Assembly: GCF_036567765.1 (NCBI RefSeq)
Contig: NZ_DATCTU010000127.1
Span: 1 to 64,000 of the forward strand
Direction: 5' to 3'
Length of the DNA: 64,000 nucleotides
DNA from: Pseudobacteroides sp.
GTDB taxonomy: Bacteria > Bacillota > Clostridia > Acetivibrionales > DSM-2933
The translations under genes were made by a program, and so were the position numbers. Shown piece by piece: positions 16,328 to 25,500 of the stretch; the first letter of the stretch is position 1; every line of letters starts with the position of its first letter. A model generated the notes under the pieces. It was not told where the DNA came from and made no database searches. It worked only from the letters and a program-made list of their open reading frames with translations.

Positions 16328-17320
16328 TTAAAAAAATGTATCGAATTTATCTATAAATTTATTGTGATATTCTATTTCATCAATTACTTCCTGAAGCTTT
16401 GACAGGTAGCTTTTTTCCGACCAACTGCGTTTGCTGTTATAGTATTTGTTTGCCACCCTCCAGAATTTCTGAGGAAACTGTAAAATAATCTTCAGCACTT
16501 CAAACTCTGATTTATCGATATTGTGAACTGACCGATACTTATCAAGTATTATCCTTGCTTCATTGTGATTCCACTTGCATTTTCGCATTTTTCTTCTAAG
16601 AAAGTTGGCAAGGTCATATACGCAAAGCTCAAAACAACAATAATCAAAGTTTATGGCAAAAGTTTTGTTGTCGCTGCAAATTATATTGTGGTATGTAAAA
16701 TCATGATGGCATAGGGACCCTTCTCTTCTTGCCTTCTCAACAAGTTCACTGTATTTGGAGGCTTGAATTTGGTTTAAGCCGCTTTGACCCAGGTTATAAA
16801 AATAGTCGAAATGCTTAAGGTATAAATAATCAAATTTACTTCCTTCCTTTTTAGCAATATTCCTAAGTCTCTTAATGTCTTCCAACCGTTTTGTAAAATA
16901 AATAGGAAGCTTGCCCAGTTCATCTCTCGGAATGCATCCGGCAGGTTTTATAAAGCCTTTTGAGGCTTTATGCATTGAAGATAAAAGGATTGCAGCATTA
17001 CTCACATCCCTTGCATCATCAAAATTACACTCCCTCCCATCATATTGATCGGATATCGTATAAACATTGTTATCAAATATCATGTAAGGCAAATTATCTG
17101 TTGTACAAAGGTACCTGTCAAGATTAGTAAAGTTATTTCCATAAAGATATTCCTTTGCTGCATGTATGAAAATAATCCTTTCCGGGGGTAGTTTAGTTTT
17201 TTTTATAAGCTTTTTGCCTTTAGATGTATTTAATATATGAGCATCTCTTAAAGGTGCTATATTTTTAACTGTAATGTTGTATTTAGAAGCTATTTCCCTT
17301 TCTATTTCAGTATCCAGCAT
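16328..17320 (-). CDS. CotS-like spore coat protein (kinase fold)
   Basis: The 330-aa protein belongs to the CotS/CotI/YutH group, relatives of aminoglycoside/choline kinases found in the spore coat. The kinase-like catalytic region HHDFTYHNI (about 210-218) and the metal-binding INFDYC some 15 residues later are present. The N-terminal lobe is divergent, with no clear phosphate loop, as is usual in this group. ATG has an AAGGAGG site. Whether it phosphorylates a coat polysaccharide or is purely structural is unknown. Confidence 0.82.
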   Translation of the reverse strand: MLDTEIEREIASKYNITVKNIAPLRDAHILNTSKGKKLIKKTKLPPERIIFIHAAKEYLYGNNFTNLDRYLCTTDNLPYMIFDNNVYTISDQYDGRECNFDDARDVSNAAILLSSMHKASKGFIKPAGCIPRDELGKLPIYFTKRLEDIKRLRNIAKKEGSKFDYLYLKHFDYFYNLGQSGLNQIQASKYSELVEKARREGSLCHHDFTYHNIICSDNKTFAINFDYCCFELCVYDLANFLRRKMRKCKWNHNEARIILDKYRSVHNIDKSEFEVLKIILQFPQKFWRVANKYYNSKRSWSEKSYLSKLQEVIDEIEYHNKFIDKFDTFF

Positions 17321-17466
17321 TTTGTTTACAGCCTCCTTGGAAAAGATTATCGTTGATTGTTTATTATAGTTTAGGGTTTAATCATTTGGACTATCATCTA
17401 AATTATATGCATGCTGAATCAGAAGTAGAATTGATATTTTTTAAATTAAAATCAAAATATTTTATT

Positions 17467-18684
17467 TCAATATTTGAGTTTGTTTTTCTCAAAAATGCCT
17501 GAGAAAAAGTAAGCTGAATAGACTGACAGTATTGTAAGAAGAGGGAATGCATACCTGTCAAATGTCATGTAATAGCAATGTGCTATATTGAAATAAATAA
17601 TAATTGATGCAGTTAAAAAGTGATGGCGAAAATTTTTAAATAAACAATATATAAGTACTGGAATCCCTAAAAGCAGTATATAATGCGTTCCTACAACAAA
17701 AACGGTGTTGATGCCCCAAAATGGCTTCCAGTAAAATGCACTATACCAAAGAAAAATAGTTTTCTTCACTGTGTACCAATTTAAATATCCCCAGAAATCC
17801 TTTTTAAACTCATTTTTCATTCGTGTTTTAGCAACATCAATTTCAATTTTGTTAGTTTCAAAAGCTGTTTTACCAAGCTTGTAATAGACAGTATTTTCAG
17901 GGGTTTGCTTATAGTCCACATATGTTCCTTGAAGCATTGGATTTCCGCTTGCTGCAGACAACGGAATGAATTCCCCATATTCTTTGTAGTTTCTTACCCA
18001 CCAAGGAGTCATAAATAAGATAAATATAAATGAGAAGGCTATAAAAGGAGCGATAAGATTTTTGAATTTAATTTTCTTAAGGAGACAATAAATAAGAAGA
18101 AATACAGGGAAAAAAGCCAATGTTGGCCTACATAGGGTAGCTATAGTATATAATAATCCAAGGCCTGCAAATTTTATTTTGCTAGGGGCCTCCGCAAAGA
18201 CAATCGATAAATAAATAAGAGATATTAAAAGAAATGCAAATAAGGTTTCAGTCAGGAAATAACCGGTAGTAATTATGTTAGGTATATAAAAGGCATAAAA
18301 AAAAGATGCAATAAAAGCTGCTTTAGTGTTAAAAAGCTTTTTAGTAGTAAGAAATATAATGAGTATCGATGCACAGCTGATAATTGCCTGAGCAACTCTA
18401 ACAGCCTGCAAACCCAAAATACCATACCCTAATACCTTGAAGAAAGCAGCTAGAAATAAAGGATAAAGCGGCATAACAAATACCGTAGGTTCATTATAAT
18501 TGTGAAATGTAAAGATACCTGACCTTATTAAAGCAACAGCACTTTTTATGTAGTTTAGATCATCGCTTGATAAAGTTAAGCGATTTTTGTATGTAAATAT
18601 TAGGTAGAGCTTGATTATAAGCGATATAGATATTATCAGAAATAAAAATATATTTTGCCTGGAAAATAATTTACTAGCCTTCAT
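17467..18684 (-). CDS. membrane glycosyltransferase, GT39/ArnT-like
   Basis: A roughly 405-aa polytopic protein with about ten hydrophobic helices. The first extracellular loop carries the acidic pair SSDDLNYIKSAVALIRSG and VFVMPLYPLFLAAFFKVLG, typical of dolichyl/undecaprenyl-phosphate-sugar transferases (PMT/ArnT group). Such enzymes add sugars to lipid A, teichoic acids or proteins on the outer face of the membrane; the acceptor here is unknown. The second of two nearby ATGs (18684) has the better spacing from AAGGGG. It follows the 90-codon gene on the same strand. Confidence 0.82.
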   Translation of the reverse strand: MKASKLFSRQNIFLFLIISISLIIKLYLIFTYKNRLTLSSDDLNYIKSAVALIRSGIFTFHNYNEPTVFVMPLYPLFLAAFFKVLGYGILGLQAVRVAQAIISCASILIIFLTTKKLFNTKAAFIASFFYAFYIPNIITTGYFLTETLFAFLLISLIYLSIVFAEAPSKIKFAGLGLLYTIATLCRPTLAFFPVFLLIYCLLKKIKFKNLIAPFIAFSFIFILFMTPWWVRNYKEYGEFIPLSAASGNPMLQGTYVDYKQTPENTVYYKLGKTAFETNKIEIDVAKTRMKNEFKKDFWGYLNWYTVKKTIFLWYSAFYWKPFWGINTVFVVGTHYILLLGIPVLIYCLFKNFRHHFLTASIIIYFNIAHCYYMTFDRYAFPLLTILSVYSAYFFSGIFEKNKLKY

Positions 18685-18746
18685 TAACATTCCCCTTAAC
18701 TTTTTATTATAAGGGTTTGTCGAATATATAAAAAATATTCAAAAAT

Positions 18747-19010
18747 TTAGGCCATATATATTTTATTATTTCCTATATAATTGTAGATAAAAATATCGTT
18801 TTCAAATACCTTTTCAAGTCTAGAATTAAGATCAGTATCAAGTAAAATAGATTCTTTATTATTTTCTAGTACATTTTTAATAAATTTAATCTTCAAATCA
18901 GAGAGAGAAAAATAGAGATTAGCTGGAATTTTTCCATTGAAAACATGCTCCTGACAAATTTCGAGGAAATGAACTGCTTCTTTTAAAATAGTAATGCTTA
19001 AGTTCTCCAT
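18747..19010 (-). CDS. small protein of unknown function
   Basis: I do not recognise this 87-aa acidic, probably alpha-helical protein (MENLSITILKEAVHFLEICQ at its start, a YNYIGNNKIYMA end). ATG 19010 has AAGGAT seven bases upstream; an earlier ATG at 19019 overlaps the ribosome site. No membrane segment or motif is evident. It is upstream of the GT39-type gene on the same strand. Confidence 0.6.
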   Translation of the reverse strand: MENLSITILKEAVHFLEICQEHVFNGKIPANLYFSLSDLKIKFIKNVLENNKESILLDTDLNSRLEKVFENDIFIYNYIGNNKIYMA

Positions 19011-19289
19011 ATCAATCATCCTTTTTTACATTTTTATGTTAAAGAAAATTCTTTAGCTTCATATAAGTTATTATTAATCTTTGATTGTCTATAATAAGGG
19101 CCAGATGCTTAAGAAGTTTCCTAGATGCTTCATAGATTCTTTAACATATTTATCATTTGAATAATTCATTAATCTTAATTCATAGACTATGTTAATATAC
19201 ATTTTCGGATATGTCAATATATGGCAATGTAAAACATGTATATTAATAGTAAATTAAGATTAATACAATTATAAAAATTGGATAAAATA

Positions 19290-19559
19290 TTAAAAGTAAA
19301 GAAGCTTTAGTGCCACCAGGAGAAGCATTCCAGGAATGCCTAGGAACCCTACAAGTGCTGCAGAAAAAATATTTAAGGGAATGGTAAAACCAAAAGTTTT
19401 CCCTATAAAATTAATTGCAACAAGCAATATTGCCCCTAATAAACAGTTATATACCAGCTTTAAAATTATTTTTAAAGGTACTAAAAAAATCCTTCCTATA
19501 AAAAATAAAAAAATAATACCTACCATATAAGCTAAAATCATTTCATAGCTCAAGTCCAA
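19290..19559 (-). CDS. bofA: BofA-like pro-sigma-K processing inhibitor
   Basis: BofA holds the membrane protease SpoIVFB inactive during sporulation in Bacillus. This 89-aa protein has the family pattern: two hydrophobic helices, VYNCLLGAILLVAINFIG in the middle, IPLNIFSAALVGFLGIPG and a hydrophobic C-terminus. The frame opens at GTG 19568, but that codon lies within the ribosome site AGGAGGTG; TTG 19559 at seven bases' spacing is the likelier start. Target in this organism is inferred from the family. Confidence 0.85.
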   Translation of the reverse strand: MDLSYEMILAYMVGIIFLFFIGRIFLVPLKIILKLVYNCLLGAILLVAINFIGKTFGFTIPLNIFSAALVGFLGIPGMLLLVALKLLYF

Positions 19560-19568
19560 AGGAGTCAC

Positions 19569-19864
19569 CTCCTGAATCCTAAACGGGTGTTGTCCACTGA
19601 TACAATTTTATTCCGGAGATAATTAAAATATGCCATATAAATTTTAATTGATAAGAACAGAGAGAGAAATTATTTCCTGGACAATAACATAAAAAGATTA
19701 AAAAAGATTGCACAGTCAGCACCGTAAAGTGGAGGACAAATTAATATACTAATACCTTATGTTTTTTTGATGCTGACTGCTTAAATTAAAAAAGCAAAGT
19801 TTATCGGGTCAGTGCATACTGCTATATATCGAAAAAAAGGATTTATGCAAACTGGGGAGTATTT
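19569..19864. other. intergenic region with a long-range inverted repeat
   Basis: CAGTCAGCA near 19714 is complementary to TGCTGACTG near 19770, enclosing about 50 bases. No coding frame or clear promoter stands out. It lies between bofA and ssb, both on the minus strand. Confidence 0.4.
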
Positions 19865-20287
19865 CTAAAAAGGTAAATCAAAATCCTCTGATACTGAATA
19901 AAAGTTGCCAGTGCTGTCCAGTTGACTGGAGGGATTATCATATACAGTGTCTACAATTGTATTTGAATCTTTCTTGCTGTCTGCAAAAAATACCTCATCT
20001 GCTACTATTTCAGTGATGTAATGCCTTTTACCGTCAGCATCATCCCAGCTTCTTGTCTGCAATCTTCCAATTAAAGCAACTTGTTGGCCTTTCTTGAAAT
20101 AATTATTGCAAAACTCAGCGGTTTTTTCCCAGCATACTATTGGGAAAAAGTCAGCCTGTTGCTCTTCACCTTGCCTTGAAAATCTTCTGTTCACAGCAAT
20201 TTTGAAATTGCAAACGGATTTGTTCGAGGGAGTGTATCTCAACTCCGGATCATGTGTTAATCTGCCTAAAAGCACTACTTTGTTCAT
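19865..20287 (-). CDS. ssb: single-stranded DNA-binding protein
   Basis: The 140-aa protein has the OB fold of bacterial SSB: MNKVVLLGRLTHDPELRYTP, FKIAVNRRFSR, ADFFPIVCWEKTAEFCNNYF and GQQVALIGRLQTRSW. A short linker and the acidic tip EDFDLPF, which recruits DNA-metabolism partners, complete it. It stands alone rather than between rpsF and rpsR, so it is probably a second, accessory SSB. It is divergent from the membrane-protein gene at 20498. Confidence 0.95.
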   Translation of the reverse strand: MNKVVLLGRLTHDPELRYTPSNKSVCNFKIAVNRRFSRQGEEQQADFFPIVCWEKTAEFCNNYFKKGQQVALIGRLQTRSWDDADGKRHYITEIVADEVFFADSKKDSNTIVDTVYDNPSSQLDSTGNFYSVSEDFDLPF

Positions 20288-20497
20288 AAAACCAACCTAC
20301 TTTCGTAAATATTACATTTTTATTATACCAAACACATGTTCGGCTGTCAATTAATTTCAACTATTTTTTGGACAATTTTTTGTTGATTTATTTACATAAG
20401 TATCAACAATGTATATATAAATTCATAAGATAAAGTAAAGAATAAAGAAAATAAGCACAGTAAAGAAATACAGCTACTATGGAAGGAGGGGAAATTA

Positions 20498-21235
20498 GTG
20501 ATAGGAAGCATAGCGTGTATAATAAGCCTGGTGATACTTTATCTCACAATAAAATTGTGCAAAAACTCACAAAAATCTATAAGCTTTAACTACATAGACT
20601 TTGAAAAAAACATAGATGAAATTATAAATAGCAGGTTTTCAACTGTATTGGAAAGATCCGTTCCTAAAGGAGAGGGCGACAGTAATCTTGGGCTGGATTA
20701 TATTCCTTTTCTTCTTGAAAATACAGGCAGGAGAAAACGCAAATTTAAAAAAAGAGCCGATAAGCTTCTTATATTATTCACAGTTCTAGGAGCTATCTTT
20801 GCTCTAGTTATTATTACTTATGGGTATATTGTTATTGACAGCAGTTTTGTCAAAGATGATGCGGATACTATAAAATACATGCAGGAATATTTGGGTGATA
20901 ATGAGGAGGTAAGAGATATTATTCAAAACGATAAGGGCATTAAAAAATTTATTGATGACTTTAAAAGTCAAATGAAAAATAAAGATACTTCATTGGAAGT
21001 TATTAAAATAATATCAATAGGATTAATGCTGGCCGGCTTTTTTATAGGAATTTTAAAATATTTTTTCAATATATACATTTCAAACTTTAACCAGATGCTG
21101 ATGGCTGATAAGGAAGAAATGCAGATAAGAAAGTATTATGTGGCTTATAAAGGCTCAAAAACAGACGAGGAGAGGAAAGCAGCAGTTCTTAGATTTCTTG
21201 AGCCAACCATTTCCCAGGAAAACAATGGTCATTAA
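20498..21235 (+). CDS. uncharacterised membrane protein
   Basis: A 245-aa protein with an N-terminal membrane helix (residues 1-18). A basic linker follows (RRKRKFKKRADK), then two more helices at about 90-112 and 165-187. Between them is a charged segment with KYMQEYLGDNEEVRDI, and the C-terminus is cytoplasmic-looking and charged. The start is GTG with a strong GGAGGGGAA site. I do not recognise the family. It is flanked by divergent ssb and a convergent hydrolase gene. Confidence 0.7.
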   Translation: MIGSIACIISLVILYLTIKLCKNSQKSISFNYIDFEKNIDEIINSRFSTVLERSVPKGEGDSNLGLDYIPFLLENTGRRKRKFKKRADKLLILFTVLGAIFALVIITYGYIVIDSSFVKDDADTIKYMQEYLGDNEEVRDIIQNDKGIKKFIDDFKSQMKNKDTSLEVIKIISIGLMLAGFFIGILKYFFNIYISNFNQMLMADKEEMQIRKYYVAYKGSKTDEERKAAVLRFLEPTISQENNGH

Positions 21236-21285
21236 AATATAAGCCAGGTATGAGCTTGCTCATCCCGGCACATATTTATGTATCA

Positions 21286-22107
21286 TCAAATCTTGCCTTC
21301 AATAAATCCAACAAGTTCTTGATTGAACTTTTCCTGCTGATCATAAAACAGAAAATGACCACATGATTCAATAGGCACGAGTTTGGAGTTTTTAATTCCG
21401 TTTTTTTGAGCCGTTGCCAAGGGATAAAGGCATACCTTATCATTAAGTCCATGGAGAATCAGAGTGGGTACATGAATTTTTTCCAAATCCCTAAATAAAC
21501 CTTCATCTTCCAGCCAGGTATTGGCAATAGCTGCTGTAGCCCAACTTGAAGCCTGAAGCCCTAATAAGTAAATCCATTCGGATAGGGCAGGGGTAGCGTA
21601 ATTATGTAGGATCATATTACCAAAGCTTTTAATCATGTTAGGCCGATCATGATATGTACCTTGAATTATATCTAATACCGCCTGCTTTGGCAAACCATAT
21701 GGAAAATATGGACGCTGAATTAGGCTAGGGGCGGCAGCTGCAAAAAGAGCCAGTTTGGAAACACCGTAGCCGCTATGCCTGGACATGTATCGGATAACTA
21801 TCGCTCCGCCCGTTGAGTGCCCGGCAAGAACAATGCTTTTTAGTTGAAGTGTGTCTATGACATATCGAACATCATCGGATAGTCTGTTATAATCATAGCC
21901 ATGCCATGGTTTAGCCGATAGGCCAAAGCCCCTGATATCCATACCGATGCATCGGTAGCCCAGTTTTGGCAGTTGATTAAATTGGTATTCAAACAAATTG
22001 TGATTTCCAGGCCATCCATGCAGAAACAAAATGGTTTTTCTGCCTTTTGGGTTAATGTCCTCCACAAAAATATTTACATTAGGTTCTACATTAATATAAT
22101 ATCCCAC
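21286..22107 (-). CDS. alpha/beta hydrolase
   Basis: A 273-275-aa alpha/beta-hydrolase-fold protein of the epoxide hydrolase/haloperoxidase-like group. It shows the oxyanion motif FLHGWPGNH, the nucleophile elbow AGHSTGGA (Ser), the acid in LILHGLNDKVC (Asp) and the final His in ESCGHFLFYDQ. Together these give a complete Ser-Asp-His triad, so an esterase, lactonase or C-C hydrolase; the substrate cannot be inferred. ATG 22113 abuts GAGGT, whereas GTG 22107 has normal spacing and is preferred. Confidence 0.88.
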   Translation of the reverse strand: MGYYINVEPNVNIFVEDINPKGRKTILFLHGWPGNHNLFEYQFNQLPKLGYRCIGMDIRGFGLSAKPWHGYDYNRLSDDVRYVIDTLQLKSIVLAGHSTGGAIVIRYMSRHSGYGVSKLALFAAAAPSLIQRPYFPYGLPKQAVLDIIQGTYHDRPNMIKSFGNMILHNYATPALSEWIYLLGLQASSWATAAIANTWLEDEGLFRDLEKIHVPTLILHGLNDKVCLYPLATAQKNGIKNSKLVPIESCGHFLFYDQQEKFNQELVGFIEGKI

Positions 22108-22196
22108 AATCATACCTCATTCGCTTCAGCATTCTTTACAATATACGAATTTTAATGCGGAAAGGGTACTTTTAAATGAGATATTTTCAAATTATA

Positions 22197-22225
22197 TTGT
22201 AGCAAAGCAATAGGTATACTATAAT
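22197..22225 (+). promoter_or_regulatory. candidate promoter of a small transcript
   Basis: TTGTAG (22197-22202) and TATAAT (22220-22225) are 17 bases apart. Terminator 22279-22303 follows about 50 bases downstream with no coding frame between. Confidence 0.5.
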
Positions 22226-22231
22226 ATATTA

Positions 22232-22303
22232 TAAGAGAACAAGTTATCCTAGATATATAAGATACTCCCCAAATTATAAGCTCCCACCCGGGAGCTGTTT
22301 TTC
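22232..22303 (+). ncRNA. candidate small RNA of about 70 nt
   Basis: Predicted only from a promoter at 22197-22225 and a terminator ending at 22303 with no ORF between. I recognise no known RNA family. Confidence 0.3.
22279..22303 (+). terminator. terminator hairpin
   Basis: AGCTCCC, a three-base loop and GGGAGCT run into GTTTTTC. It cannot serve the minus-strand hydrolase in front of it, so it must end a plus-strand transcript. Confidence 0.7.
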
Positions 22304-22307
22304 TCAA

Positions 22308-22355
22308 TGTCTATAAATTATGGTGCATACGGCACCACAACTTCTCACGTATACA
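22308..22355 (+). repeat. dispersed intergenic repeat, copy C (short)
   Basis: TGTCTATAAATTATGGTGC, a four-base spacer and CACCACAACTTCTCACG reproduce the central hairpin of copy B; the downstream GCAAAATCG module is absent. Confidence 0.65.
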
Positions 22356-22448
22356 TAATCTATACCAATTTAGTCACAAAAACACTGTGGGTTATGAAGG
22401 TAAAGTAAAATTTCTAAATTTAGTGCGAATTAAAAGACAAAAAATAGA

Positions 22449-22503
22449 AGCCAGATTCTTATTCCAAATATGTATGAGACTTATAAGATTCTGGCTTTTA
22501 TTT
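22449..22503 (+). terminator. terminator or attenuator just upstream of polC
   Basis: AAGCCAGATTCTTAT pairs with ATAAGATTCTGGCTT (one bulge) and is followed by TTATTTTTC. It lies about 70 bases before the chosen polC start, so it may attenuate polC or end an upstream transcript. Confidence 0.75.
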
Positions 22504-22574
22504 TTCTATGCATGACAAACAGAAGCATGTCTTATATAATAATTATGAAACTAAAAAATTTTGGGGGAAGAACT

Positions 22575-25500
22575 TTGGGAAGCAACTTGAAACGAATTAA
22601 CGAAGTTTTTAGTGACTATAAAGCAGAGGGCAATATAAGTACAGCCACTGTAGAGGCTGTAGTTTTGAAGAAGAAAAGTAAAATTCTAGAGATGAAAATC
22701 AGCTCTGATAAATATATTGATGTAAAAGAAATTACAGGGCTTAATACATTTATAAAGAAAAGATTTTCTATAAATGATTCAGAAATTACTGTAGAATATG
22801 CTTCGGGAACAAATAAAAAGCCCATAGAGATGGAACTCAGGAATATAGTATTTTCTATTTCAGACAAACATCCTATTTTGAAAGCAGTTATAAAAGATAC
22901 TGAATTCGAAGTAATAAATAATATTATAAATTTTAATTTTAATATTATGGTATCAGACCTTCTAACATCCATGGGCTGTGATAAAAAAATAAGTAAAGCC
23001 ATAAAAAATCTGTATGGCACAGAGTATAAAATAAATTTTATTGATAAAGTAGGCAGTGAAGAACTAAAAAAGCTGCAAGAAGATACTCGTGAAAAGGAAA
23101 TGCAGCTTGTGAGGGAACAAGCCAAGGCTGCACAAAGCAATAATGCCCCTGAATCGCCTAAAGTAACTGCACAAACAAAGCAGGAGCAAAATACCCAAAA
23201 TGATGAAAAGAAAGAAAATACACCTTTGATATTAGGTAGAAATGACAAAATTAAGGAAACTGTAATTAAAATTACTGACATTATACCTGATGAAGGTAGG
23301 GTAGCTATATCAGGTGAAATATCCAATATTGAATCAAAGGAATTAAAAAGCGGAAAAACCCTGATTTCTTTTGCTTTATACGATGGTTCCAGCTCAATAA
23401 CTTGCAAGGCTTTCATTAAGCCAGGCGAAGACGGAGAGGTGTTATCAAGGCTCAAAAAGGCCAAAGGGGTCAAACTTGCCGGAAATGCAAGCTATAGCAC
23501 ATTTTCGGGGGAAACTGAGTTTATTGCCAATACCATAATAGAAACAGATGGTATAAAAAAGGCTAAGAGACAGGATAATTCCCAGATTAAGAGGGTAGAA
23601 CTGCACATGCATACACAGATGAGTCAGATGGATGCGACATCAAGTGCATCTGATTTAATAAAAAGAGCCATGAGCTGGGGGATGAAATCTATCGCTATCA
23701 CCGATCATGGGGTGGTGCAGGCCTTTCCTGATGCACATAAACTTTTAGGTAGAAACAACCCCAACATGAAGGTTATATATGGGGTGGAGGCCTACTTGGC
23801 ACCGGACAAAAAGCCTTCTGTAACAAACACTAAAGGACAGAGTATTGATGATACCTATTGTGTGTTGGATTTGGAAACTACAGGTTTTTCACCATTAACA
23901 GAAAAAATTACTGAAATAGGCATTATGAAACTTAAGGATGGAAAGGTTATAGATCAGTTCAGCTGCTTTGTAAATCCTCAAAAACCCATTCCAGCCAGAG
24001 TTGTGGAGGTTACCGGTATAACCGATTACATGGTACAGGATGCAGAAACTATAGAAAAGGTATTTCCTAAAATTTTGGAGTTTATTGACGGAAGCATTTT
24101 GGTGGCACATAATGCTAATTTTGATATTGGTTTCTTAAAACATAATGCCAAGGTTTTAGGCTACAATTTCGATTTTACATATTTGGACACATTATCCTTG
24201 GCTAAAGAGCTTTTCCCTGATTATAAAACTTATAAATTGGGACGAATAGCTAAAAATCTTGGAATTAAGGTTGAAGTTGCACATAGGGCCTTGGATGATG
24301 TGGATACTACTGTTAAGGTATTTAACATTATGCTTGAAAAGTTAAAGGAAAGAGGCGTAAAAACTCTTGAAGATATTAATAGATTCAGTTCCGATGAGGA
24401 AGCTAAAAAGGTAGAGTATAAAAAAGTTAATACTTACCACGCCATAATATTGGCAAAGGATTATGTGGGGTTAAAGAATTTATACAAATTGGTATCTTAT
24501 TCTCACTTGGATTATTTTTATAAAAAACCACGAATACTAAAAAGCCTTTTTAAAAAATACTCTGAAGGCTTGATCTTGGGAAGTGCCTGTAGCGAAGGTG
24601 AGCTGTTTCAGGCGGTTTTACATGGAAAATCAGATGAAGAAATTGAAACTATTGCAGAAGAATACGACTATTTGGAGATCCAACCTTTAGGTAATAATGA
24701 TTATTTATTACGAAAAGAGGAGGTTCCGGACAAGGAATATCTTAAGGAGATCAACAGAAAAATTGTGCTTCTTGGTGAGAAATTAAATAAGCCTGTTGTT
24801 GCTACGGGAGATGTTCATTTCTTAGATCCTGAGGATGAGATATACAGGCGTATACTTGAAGCCGGTCAGGGATATGATGATGCGGATAACCAGGCACCCT
24901 TATATTTAAAAACTACCGAGGAGATGCTTGAGGAGTTTTCGTATTTAGGAGAGGAAAAGGCCTATGAGGTGGTAGTTACAAACACCAATAAGATAGCCGA
25001 TATGTGTGAACAGATAAGCCCTATTTCCCCCGAGAAATGTCCTCCCCATATTGAAGGCTGCGAGCAGACTATTAAGGACATTACTTTTGATAGGGCTCAT
25101 GAGCTTTATGGAGACCCGCTGCCTGAAATTGTCCAGGTAAGGCTTGATAAGGAACTTGATTCTATCATAAAGAACGGCTTCTCCGTTATGTATATAATTG
25201 CTCAAAAGCTGGTGTGGAAATCAAATGAGGACGGCTATTTGGTAGGTTCGAGAGGTTCTGTCGGGTCCTCTGTAGTTGCATATATGACCGGTATTACAGA
25301 AGTAAATGCCTTACCGCCCCATTATGTTTGCCCAGGCTGCAAATATTCCGATTTCACAGATTACGGCTATAATAACGGATTTGACCTACCAGATAAGCTT
25401 TGTCCGGTTTGCGGGGAAAAGCTTGCCAAGGATGGAATCGACATACCGTTTGAAACATTCCTGGGCTTTGATGGAGATAAGGAGCCTGATATAGACTTGA

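Larger units (their letters stand above)
22108..22574. other. polC upstream region with two terminators and a repeat
   Basis: No gene is supported here. The stretch holds a promoter-terminator pair that may define a small RNA (22197-22303), a short copy of the dispersed repeat (22308-22355), and a second strong terminator (22449-22503) immediately before polC. The longest frame of polC reaches back to 22470, but that extension overlaps the terminator and is not translated in my reading. Confidence 0.6.

Noticed and set aside
22616..23473. 285-codon minus-strand frame opposite polC
   Set aside because: It is a shadow of the polC coding strand; its Phe/Ser/Leu-rich composition is typical of antisense frames.
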